DNA of 64,000 nt from RGIG8775 sp045128735 (GTDB lineage: Bacteria > Bacillota > Clostridia > Oscillospirales > CAG-272): assembly GCA_045128735.1 (NCBI GenBank), contig JBGVRT010000052.1:1-64000 (forward strand), given 5' to 3'. The position numbers were made by a program, and so were the translations under genes. The notes beneath the pieces are model-generated. The model made no database searches, was not told the DNA's origin, and worked only from the letters and a program-made list of their open reading frames with translations. Shown piece by piece: positions 27,601-34,321 of the stretch (position 1 is its first letter; every line of letters starts with the position of its first letter).

Positions 27601-28227
27601 ACAAGACTTGCAGGCGCAGTTGAGACCATCAAGGGTCTTGTTGAAACTTATAAGGGTATCGAAAAGCAGCTTGCAGAGGCAGCAGAGGATGCTGACGTTA
27701 CTCATCTTGAGAACGCAAAGAAGACAACTCTTAACAGCATTAACGTTGCTTACCTCAACACTGTTCTTTCTAACTATAAGACAATCAAGACAGCTCAGGC
27801 GACAATTCTTGATAAGGATCGCATAATCAATGAAGCTATCGAATACTTCATCGCAAACGGAACTTACTCCGAGCAGTTCATCGCAGATTGCAAAGTCAAC
27901 GTTGAGCCTTCCAAGGCACTTTGTGACCAGATAAATGCACTCTTTGCAACAGCAGAGGCACAGTATAACGACGTGCTTGCCGTTGCAGACGGCATCATCG
28001 CAGTAGAGGAAGAGAAGGAAGAGGTTGTAGTTGAAACTACAAACATCAACAGCAGATATCTCGTTGATGACGGAACAATCGTAGCGGTAACCTACGGTGA
28101 AATCGGTGAAGACTACAGAACCTTCATTCTTAACTATAACTACTATGCAATTTCGGTTGAATACGATGGCGAAACCTACGAGATCGACAGATACGATTAC
28201 GTTGTCGTCGATGGCGCAAAAAACTGA
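24604..28227 (+). CDS. Secreted DUF5696-like protein with coiled-coil tail
   Basis: A 1207-residue protein. A signal peptide ends near VSA-EE (residue 33). Residues about 60-560 are beta-rich. Residues about 560-930 resemble the DUF5696 region, TIM-barrel-like, with LETFGAVETIEKVLSIPV, GIFPDFDFAYIKALDNF and FTGMVLHGYVQYSG. From about 940 an alanine/glutamate-rich coiled coil runs to about 1150, then a short beta end. A glycosidase-like barrel suggests action on, or binding of, an extracellular glycan, but I cannot point to a catalytic pair. There is no lipobox or sortase signal. It sits between the two permease pairs. Confidence 0.7.
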   Translation: MRITKRIISTLLTVCMLLGALSGLLVFEVSAEETAVDATVTTAPAEEIDITKINYLTQPYYTADEKLATMKMRFEKGDYQLWVNEYTGEVAVKNTKTGELLMSNPYDVGLSKAADSVKAELLSQIIIGYTGNELTGTNVFTSYTDAALNNQIKVKSIKNGMRVEYTIGREEIKYLVPRLITEERFVSQIYEPLKAGLEASGDRYWEFTLNNTFMSRFTLRDPAKMTSDRALADLYKEVPITATLGAVYMIDVNIAPAELQMLEELIKTHCPAYSYEELDMDHTETEYESEDQNPAVFKMALEYTLDDMGVSVSLPANGIRFDESIYQLSYITILPYMGAGQYSTDRPNEGYTFIPDGSGAIFRFEDLASTGANIGGKIYGQDYAYHTISGKYQEVFKLPVFGIVTNDTYVFEQTATGAYNVVENETPKSSGFFAIIEEGDALAEIKSIHLGQKGEYHTVQLSVNPRPSDTYNIADSISVGSNSTWTVVSDRKYLGNYKVRYVMLTDDDVAAEKGITEYYPADYNGMAYAYRDYLTSPYSTGTQNESAENQMTVLDRLASDKFESQIPLYLETFGAVETIEKVLSIPVNVMTPLTTFDNIRQIYTDLSQDGVGITNINFKLTGYANGGMYSTVPYKLKWEKAVGGKNGFGELLEFANEINKASSTDGKNLGIFPDFDFAYIKALDNFDGISLKKHAVKTIDDRYIGKSTYSATYQTYVDEGGLAISPAYFSRFYDKLAENYLEYSIDGTGSDLNISVATLGTDLNSDFDEDEPYNREDSKDFTIQTFKDLSGTYGNVMTNGGNAYTWQYVDYILDMPIDSSRYLAASNTIPFTGMVLHGYVQYSGSPINMEGNIQYGILKAIENGSSIYFVLTYDNATVLKEDILLSQYYSVRYDIWAGSYNDEGIFEAGELVDVYHSLNDVTADLQDKLITKHEMLVGQRIPDADELVADAEAEEAARLEAEEKAKAEAEAKLRKELLESRTTALTTATNAYNNAAAAATRLAGAVETIKGLVETYKGIEKQLAEAAEDADVTHLENAKKTTLNSINVAYLNTVLSNYKTIKTAQATILDKDRIINEAIEYFIANGTYSEQFIADCKVNVEPSKALCDQINALFATAEAQYNDVLAVADGIIAVEEEKEEVVVETTNINSRYLVDDGTIVAVTYGEIGEDYRTFILNYNYYAISVEYDGETYEIDRYDYVVVDGAKN

Positions 28228-28246
28228 GAAAGGGAGGTATAGATAA

Positions 28247-29227
28247 ATGACAAACGCAGAAAAAGTTGTCGGAGCAAACACTGCTCCCGTAAAGAAAAAG
28301 AAAAAAAGAACAGCCTCTCTTGACAGAAGAAAGGCGCGTGCAGGTTGGGTCTTTGTGTTGCCCTTCATAATCGGACTTGTTCTGATTTACCTTCCCGTTA
28401 TTTGGGATTCAATTTACCTTAGCTTTAACAGAATCAACAACCTCCAGGGCGGCGGATTTTCGCTGACCTGGGTGGGACTTGAAAACTATCACGAGGCATT
28501 GTTTGTTAATGCAAGCTTCGTACAAACGCTTGTTTCGGGTCTTCAGGACCTTGCGTTTGATATCCCCGCAATCATCATTTTCTCACTCTTTATGGCTGTT
28601 CTTCTTAACCAGAATATGGTTGGAAGAGGCGCGTTCCGTGCAATATTCTTCATCCCCGTTGTACTTTCAACAGGTATTATGGAAGGTATCGAGGCGCAGA
28701 ACATCATCGGTGACTATATGGACTCGGCAGAGGGTATCGACGACGGTTCGGGAGCAAGCGCGGCGGCAGAAATCGTATCCGCAATGGATATCGAAATGCT
28801 GTTCGCAAATATGAAGGTCGGTACAGAGCTTGTAACCTACGTTACAGGTATGATAAACAACATTTACGATATAGTTAACCGTTCGGGTGTACAAATGCTT
28901 ATATTCCTTGCAGGCCTTCAGTCTATTTCGCCTGCAATCTATGAGTCCTGCTCCATCGACGGTGCAACTGCTTGGGAAACCTTTTGGAAGATAACCCTTC
29001 CGATGATAAGCCCGATGATATTGGTTAATGCGGTTTATACGATAATAGACTCGTTCACCACCGACTCGAACAGAGTAATGACGTTTATTTCGAATACCTA
29101 CGGACAGATTAACGGTCAGGTTGTTTCTACCGCAATGTCTTGGATGTACTTCCTTATAGTTGCAATAATTCTTGCGGCTATTGCGGGACTTCTGTCTGCA
29201 TTCGTATTCTACCAGAAAAAGAACTAA
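28247..29227 (+). CDS. Carbohydrate ABC transporter permease (MalF type), second pair
   Basis: A 326-residue permease with a lysine-rich N-terminus and six predicted helices. The EAA loop is IYESCSIDGATAWETFWKITLP. The segment between helices 3 and 4 (about 150-215) is longer and more acidic and alanine-rich than usual. GGGAGG precedes the ATG. Together with the next gene it makes a second complete permease heterodimer in the same operon. Confidence 0.9.
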   Translation: MTNAEKVVGANTAPVKKKKKRTASLDRRKARAGWVFVLPFIIGLVLIYLPVIWDSIYLSFNRINNLQGGGFSLTWVGLENYHEALFVNASFVQTLVSGLQDLAFDIPAIIIFSLFMAVLLNQNMVGRGAFRAIFFIPVVLSTGIMEGIEAQNIIGDYMDSAEGIDDGSGASAAAEIVSAMDIEMLFANMKVGTELVTYVTGMINNIYDIVNRSGVQMLIFLAGLQSISPAIYESCSIDGATAWETFWKITLPMISPMILVNAVYTIIDSFTTDSNRVMTFISNTYGQINGQVVSTAMSWMYFLIVAIILAAIAGLLSAFVFYQKKN

Positions 29228-29239
29228 GGAGGTGTTAAA

Positions 29240-30298
29240 ATGAACGCACAGGATAGCTTGAATCAACCTAAGGTTGCTAAAGAAACAAAAAACAAAATAC
29301 GTGTGGAATTTGAAAGAACACCTCTTAAGGAAAGACTTAAGGCAAAATTCCTTTCGCTCTTCTTCCTTAAAAAGCTGGTATGGTTTGTATTCAGACTTGT
29401 ACTTCTGGTAGGTATTTCCTACATTGTTCTGTTCCCGTTCTTCTCCAAGGTTGCAGGTTCGTTTATGAGCCCCGAGGACTTTGTTGACGTAACGGTAAGA
29501 CTTATTCCCAAACACTTCACACTCGGAACGTATAAGGCGATAATCCTTGAAAACGGATATTTTGAAGCGTTTAAGAATACCTTGATACTTTCGCTCAGTA
29601 CTGCGCTTATCCAGACCTTTGTGTGCTGCTTTATCGCGTACGGTCTCGCAAAGTTCAAGTTTAAGGGTAATAAGGCAATATTCATCGCGGTTATTATAAC
29701 GATGCTTATTCCTCACCAGACATTGAACTTCTCGTTCAGTATGAACTTTACCTATTTCGACGTATTCGGAATTATTGGACTCCTTTCGAAGATCGGAATT
29801 CTTCCCGATACAATGGCGCAGGGTATCAGCCTTATGAACACCCACTGGCCTATGCTTCTTCTCTCCTTCGGCGGACTTGCGTTTAAGAACGGTCTTTACA
29901 TCTTCATGCTCAGACAGTTCTTCCACGGCGTTCCCGATGAGCTTGAGGAGTCTGCTTACATCGACGGATCTGGTGTTTATCGCACATTCATACAGATCAT
30001 TCTTCCTCTTTCCGTGCCTATGATGATAACAGTATTCCTGTTCGCATTCTGCTGGCAGTGGACAGACGACTTCTACACTAACCTGTTCTATACAACAGCT
30101 AAGATGAGGCTTATGCCTAAGATCGTTGAAATCCCCACAAGCCTTAAGCTTGACGGATTTGCGGCTAAGAACCTTTACGAGGCGGCAATCAAGAATACCT
30201 GCGGTATCCTTATCATCGCTCCCCTTATCGTGCTCTACGCATTCTGTCAGAGATTCCTTGTTCAGGGTATTGAGCGTTCGGGTCTTACAGCAGATTGA
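29240..30298 (+). CDS. Carbohydrate ABC transporter permease (MalG type), second pair
   Basis: A 352-residue permease with a charged N-terminal cytoplasmic extension of about 45 residues. The EAA loop is LEESAYIDGSGVYRTFIQIILP, near residue 240. A strong TAAGGAGGT ribosome-binding site lies 12 bp after the previous stop. No ATPase gene follows, so a shared MsmK/UgpC-type ATPase elsewhere is needed (known practice in Firmicutes; inference here). Confidence 0.9.
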   Translation: MNAQDSLNQPKVAKETKNKIRVEFERTPLKERLKAKFLSLFFLKKLVWFVFRLVLLVGISYIVLFPFFSKVAGSFMSPEDFVDVTVRLIPKHFTLGTYKAIILENGYFEAFKNTLILSLSTALIQTFVCCFIAYGLAKFKFKGNKAIFIAVIITMLIPHQTLNFSFSMNFTYFDVFGIIGLLSKIGILPDTMAQGISLMNTHWPMLLLSFGGLAFKNGLYIFMLRQFFHGVPDELEESAYIDGSGVYRTFIQIILPLSVPMMITVFLFAFCWQWTDDFYTNLFYTTAKMRLMPKIVEIPTSLKLDGFAAKNLYEAAIKNTCGILIIAPLIVLYAFCQRFLVQGIERSGLTAD

Positions 30299-30325
30299 TT
30301 ATGTTTGTTTGAAAAAGCGATATTT

Positions 30326-30351
30326 CAAGCCATCGCAAACGCGATGGCTTG
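30326..30351 (+). terminator. Intercistronic hairpin without T-run
   Basis: A perfect 11-bp stem, CAAGCCATCGC with its complement, with loop AAAC, lies between the last permease and the hydrolase gene. Only GATGCTTAATT follows, so it is more likely an mRNA-processing or partial-attenuation stem than a full terminator. Confidence 0.5.
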
Positions 30352-30371
30352 ATGCTTAATTAGGAGACAGT

Positions 30372-32030
30372 ATGATGGAAAGAATAATTGTAAAAGCGCT
30401 GTCGTCTATGGAAAAGTGCTTTATTAGCGACAAAATATCCGATAAAAAAGAAAAGAATTCCTTTGTGATGTTTCGCAATGAAAAGCTTGCGTTTCAGGTC
30501 GCGTATACCTCAAGCGTAGTGCAGAACGTGCTGTATGAGGTCAAGCTTGGGGGAAGCCTTGCGGAATATGCTGAGGTGAAGCAGGTGGTGTCTGTTCCCG
30601 TGTCGTATCCCGCAAGAGGGAACGAAGCTGAGAACGGTGACTGCATAAAAAAAGAGCCGGGGCTTTATCCCGACCTTGTAAGACCGTTAAATTATAGAGG
30701 AAAGGTAAGAGTTATTGCAAATCAGCTTCACTCGCTGTTTGTTGAGATAAAGCTTTCCGAGGACGTTGATATTTCTGAGGGCAATCTTACCATAAGCCTT
30801 GAAAAGGATGGCGAGACGGCAGGAACTGAGGTGCTTGTGCATGTCGTGAAAGCCGAACTTCCGCCTCAAAGGCTTATTCATACCGAGTGGTTTTATACCG
30901 ACTGTATCGCCGAGGCATATCACACCACAGCCTTTTCCGAAAAGCATTGGAAGTGTATTGAGCGCTATGTAAAGGTTGCCGTGGAAAACGGAATAAATAT
31001 GATTTTTACCCCCGTTTTTACTCCCGAGTTGGATACCTATATCGGCGGAGAGCGTATGACGACACAACTTGTAGATATAACTGTTGACGGTAAGAATGAG
31101 TATAGCTTTAACTTCGATAAGCTTGGCAGATGGATAGAAATGTGTCAGCGCATCGGGGTGAAATATTTTGAAATTCCGCATTTCTTCACCCAATGGGGAG
31201 CAAATCACGCACCTAAATTTGTGGCAAAGGTGAACGGACGAAAAAAGAAAATATTTGGTTGGGAAACCGACTCAATGGGCGATGAATATAAGTGCTTTTT
31301 GTCGCAGTTGATTCCCGCACTTGTTGCGTACTTAAAGAGTAAAGGCGTGGATAAGCAATGCTATTTCCATATTTCCGACGAGCCTAATATGGATAATTTC
31401 CAAAGATATAACGACTGTAAGAGTATTGTCGCGCCTTATCTTAAGGGGTATAATATAATCGACGCCCTTTCCCACGTTGAATTTTACGATACGGGCGTGC
31501 TTGAAAAGCCAATCCCCAGCCTGCATAGGATACAGAATTTCGTGGATCGCGGCATAAAAGGGCTGTGGGCTTACTATTGCGGATTCGGTATCACGGTGGA
31601 ATCACAGCGCTTTATCTCTCAGTATCTTTACAAAACGAGAATACTCGGTGTTCAGCTATATAAATATAACGTTGAGGGATTCCTCCATTGGGGCTTCAAT
31701 TTCTATCATAACCAATATTCTTATGACTACGTTGATCCCCTCGGTTGTACAGATGCAGAGGGCTTTGCGCCCGCAGGAGACGGATTTTTGGTTTACCCCG
31801 GAAACAACGGCGAGGTTTGGGGCTCATTGCGCCTTAACGCAATGAGAGAGGCACTTGACGATATTCGCGCGCTTGAGCTTTGCGAAAGTATGTACGGCAG
31901 AGAGTATACCGAAAAGCTGATACAAGAGGGCTTGGAGGATGAAATTACATTCAAGTCTTACCCGCGTAATAACGATTATCTTGTTAACCTTCGAGAAAAG
32001 ATAGCTTTGGCTGTCGAAAATAAGCTTTGA
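30372..32030 (+). CDS. DUF4091 domain glycoside hydrolase-like protein (GH123-related)
   Basis: A 552-residue cytoplasmic protein without a signal peptide. After an N-terminal beta-sandwich (about 1-165) comes a TIM-barrel-like region containing HISDEPN, with adjacent Asp336-Glu337. The C-terminal DUF4091 segment reads GDGFLVYPG and LRLNAMREALDDIRALEL. GH123 beta-N-acetylgalactosaminidases share the DUF4091 region and use an adjacent Asp-Glu pair, so a hexosaminidase acting on imported oligosaccharide is reasonable but unproven. It lies 73 bp after the transport genes, and a bidirectional terminator follows. Confidence 0.72.
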   Translation: MMERIIVKALSSMEKCFISDKISDKKEKNSFVMFRNEKLAFQVAYTSSVVQNVLYEVKLGGSLAEYAEVKQVVSVPVSYPARGNEAENGDCIKKEPGLYPDLVRPLNYRGKVRVIANQLHSLFVEIKLSEDVDISEGNLTISLEKDGETAGTEVLVHVVKAELPPQRLIHTEWFYTDCIAEAYHTTAFSEKHWKCIERYVKVAVENGINMIFTPVFTPELDTYIGGERMTTQLVDITVDGKNEYSFNFDKLGRWIEMCQRIGVKYFEIPHFFTQWGANHAPKFVAKVNGRKKKIFGWETDSMGDEYKCFLSQLIPALVAYLKSKGVDKQCYFHISDEPNMDNFQRYNDCKSIVAPYLKGYNIIDALSHVEFYDTGVLEKPIPSLHRIQNFVDRGIKGLWAYYCGFGITVESQRFISQYLYKTRILGVQLYKYNVEGFLHWGFNFYHNQYSYDYVDPLGCTDAEGFAPAGDGFLVYPGNNGEVWGSLRLNAMREALDDIRALELCESMYGREYTEKLIQEGLEDEITFKSYPRNNDYLVNLREKIALAVENKL

Positions 32031-32036
32031 TAACAT

Positions 32037-32066
32037 AAAAGGCTGATTCTTGCGAATCAGCCTTTT
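32037..32066. terminator. Bidirectional terminator between convergent genes
   Basis: A 13-bp stem, AAAAGGCTGATTC with its complement (32037-32049 / 32054-32066) and loop TTGC. It serves both the hydrolase gene (plus) and the membrane protein gene ending at 32070 (minus). Confidence 0.9.
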
Positions 32067-32069
32067 TTC

Positions 32070-33596
32070 CTATGAAAGCATATATTTGTAATCAATTTCC
32101 TCGCGAATATTGTTAAGCGTTGAAACAAAGTAAACGGTGAACGCGACGTAGATAATAAATTCAATTATCCACATATACATAAAGTCACGCAGGAACAGTA
32201 CGTAACAAATACTGCTTATCGCCGCAACAACTGTGAATATTGAGATTATCCTGAGCTTCTTTTTGAGCATTGAGTGAATGTATCTAACCTTTTCCTCAGC
32301 GTCAAAATTTGCCGTTCCAACAGGATTAAATCCCGTGTTTTCCATAATAATTTTGGAAAGGAGAGGAAGAAGCGAGATAATCATTCCGGCAAAGCACAGC
32401 GAATCGGCAATCTTGAAGGCGGCGAGAGTGACGAAAGCGTTGTATGCCTCGGGATTTATCATCGTAAGCGTGAGCGTGTAGTTGTCGTAAAATCTAATGT
32501 TCAGAATAAAGCTTGCAAGCGAGAGCAGTGCGTAGCCGATAGCGAAAACGTAGGATGCAATAGGGGCTTTCGCAATCTTTCTGAATATTCCGAGTACGAT
32601 AAGCACGATCAGCGGGGAGATAAAGTCGGGCAGAATGCTTACATTATCTATGTAGAAATCAACGTTAAACACAAGCGCAACCGCAAGGACAATAAAGGCA
32701 AGCTTTATGTATCTTTGGATAAACAAAAACGTCTTGGGGGTGATTTCTTCGGTGTATTTTGAGGTCAGCTCGCCAACAAAGGCGGTGTCCTTCAAAATCG
32801 AACGAATATAGCGAACAAAAGCGACAAGCCAAATAATTCCAAGCGGGAGCAGGAACACCCACGCAAGAATGCGGAAGCTCTCCACGTATCTGTAAAAGTT
32901 TACGTTGAGATTGGGGTCAACGGTTGAATCGAACAAAGCAAGAATTTCGGGAACAAATGTGAATACGGGCTTGAGAATTATGAAGGCCATAGTAACAAGC
33001 ATTGCCTTTGTGGTGGCGTTTATTCTGCCTCGTTGTTTTCTGCGTTCTTCTTTTGCAAGCTTTCTTTTTTGCTTTATTTCTCTTTTTGCCAATGCCTTCG
33101 TGCTCAGCTTCTTTTTTGCCTGAGCTTCCTTGAAGAGCTTTTGCGTCTTCTTTTTTTCTTTTCTCTCAATTGCTTTTTGAGAAGGCTGTCTTTTGGGCTT
33201 CACGTAAAATACCGCGGTTGCGGTGTGGCGTGAGCCCAAGTATATAAATCCGTCGTAGAACGCCTTGAACGCGGGAATAAGAAGAATCAACTCAAGCGCA
33301 CCGAATGCAAATGAAACAAGCATAAGCGCCGAGGATTGCTCTCTCGAAGGCAAAAAGCCAAAAACGATAAATACCGCGGCAAACTGCGCCAAGCTGACAA
33401 TAAACATTCTCTTGAAAAGGTTTTGCGACTCTTCAAAATGGTAGTTAAGGTCGGCAAGCTGAGAGATGCCCAAAAGCAGAAAGATATAACCTATGAAGTC
33501 GGGGAGTAGGTCGATTATAACAATATTGGGATTGAATAGGAAGAACGCTGCGATTATCAGCTTTCCTATTCCGAGATTCTTTTTCACACTTCCCAT
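32070..33596 (-). CDS. Hypothetical multipass membrane protein with basic linker
   Basis: About 508 residues and not recognised. Roughly four hydrophobic helices at 10-145 are followed by a very basic cytoplasmic stretch at about 155-220, rich in Lys/Arg and Gln, and then six or more helices to the C-terminus. I start it at the ATG at 33596 (MGSVKKNLGIGKL), preceded by GAGGT. The open frame continues 39 basic codons upstream into the neighbouring gene, which is unlikely to be translated. It is paired with the next membrane protein (10-bp gap) downstream of secA. Confidence 0.7.
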   Translation of the reverse strand: MGSVKKNLGIGKLIIAAFFLFNPNIVIIDLLPDFIGYIFLLLGISQLADLNYHFEESQNLFKRMFIVSLAQFAAVFIVFGFLPSREQSSALMLVSFAFGALELILLIPAFKAFYDGFIYLGSRHTATAVFYVKPKRQPSQKAIERKEKKKTQKLFKEAQAKKKLSTKALAKREIKQKRKLAKEERRKQRGRINATTKAMLVTMAFIILKPVFTFVPEILALFDSTVDPNLNVNFYRYVESFRILAWVFLLPLGIIWLVAFVRYIRSILKDTAFVGELTSKYTEEITPKTFLFIQRYIKLAFIVLAVALVFNVDFYIDNVSILPDFISPLIVLIVLGIFRKIAKAPIASYVFAIGYALLSLASFILNIRFYDNYTLTLTMINPEAYNAFVTLAAFKIADSLCFAGMIISLLPLLSKIIMENTGFNPVGTANFDAEEKVRYIHSMLKKKLRIISIFTVVAAISSICYVLFLRDFMYMWIIEFIIYVAFTVYFVSTLNNIREEIDYKYMLS

Positions 33597-33606
33597 GCGT
33601 AATACC

Positions 33607-34317
33607 TCATTTTTTCTTTTTTTGTTTTTGGGGCTTGGCGGAGGCGCTGTTTTTCTTAAGCAGCTCCTCACGCGCGGCGCAAGTTTCCTGCGCCTTTTTT
33701 TCGTTGCGTTCACGTATATCGTTTATAAACTTGAAACGTGATGGCTTTGTGGGCATAGAAATATCCTCGGGGGCGCAGATTTTCTGAAAACACTTGTAGA
33801 TAAGCGACAGCCCGAAAAGTGGATAGACTATTCGCAAAATAAGCGTTGCGGCGACGAGCAGTGGATACTGTATCTCGAAAAGATTTGCAAGAATAAATAC
33901 AACTACGTTAAGTAAGAAGTATACGCAAACCACAAAGGTGTCTGTGCGCGACAGCCCCACCACGTCGGGAAGCTCTGTGTCCTTTCCAAGCTCGGCAATC
34001 GCGCCAAACAGAAAGAGATGAAATATAAGATTTGAAGCTAAAGATACGAGCGAAATCAAATATGAAATTATTTGCCCCTCAAAGGGTGAGCTTGCTCCTA
34101 AGGCGTTGAATATCAGAGTTGCCGCCTCGGTTGCGGAGCAAAGGAACATAGCCGCCAATGGGAGAATACAGCGCATAATGCTGTGCTTGTATTCAGAAAG
34201 CCTTTGCAATGCCGTGAATATGACGTAGTAACCAATCATGGCGAATATCGCGCCGTATGAGTTGAACGACATCAGAAACGCGGCAAAGTAGCCAAAGAAA
34301 AGTATACCAAATCCCAT
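33607..34317 (-). CDS. Hypothetical multipass membrane protein with Lys-rich tail
   Basis: A 236-residue protein with about five to six membrane helices. Its cytoplasmic tail (about 180-236) is basic and ends in KPQKQKKKK. No known family is recognised. It starts 4 bp after the secA stop and has only a weak ribosome-binding site, so coupling to secA translation is likely. Its C-terminal linker resembles in composition the basic linker of the following protein, and the two may form a complex (inference). Confidence 0.65.
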   Translation of the reverse strand: MGFGILFFGYFAAFLMSFNSYGAIFAMIGYYVIFTALQRLSEYKHSIMRCILPLAAMFLCSATEAATLIFNALGASSPFEGQIISYLISLVSLASNLIFHLFLFGAIAELGKDTELPDVVGLSRTDTFVVCVYFLLNVVVFILANLFEIQYPLLVAATLILRIVYPLFGLSLIYKCFQKICAPEDISMPTKPSRFKFINDIRERNEKKAQETCAAREELLKKNSASAKPQKQKKKK

Positions 34318-34321
34318 AGCA

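Noticed and set aside
27199..29926. Two long antisense frames (389 and 419 codons) over the DUF5696 and permease genes
   Set aside because: Same codon-bias artefact; no homology or translation signals.
33597..33713. Basic 39-residue extension of the membrane protein gene
   Set aside because: It overlaps the preceding gene, and an ATG with GAGGT lies at the expected place.
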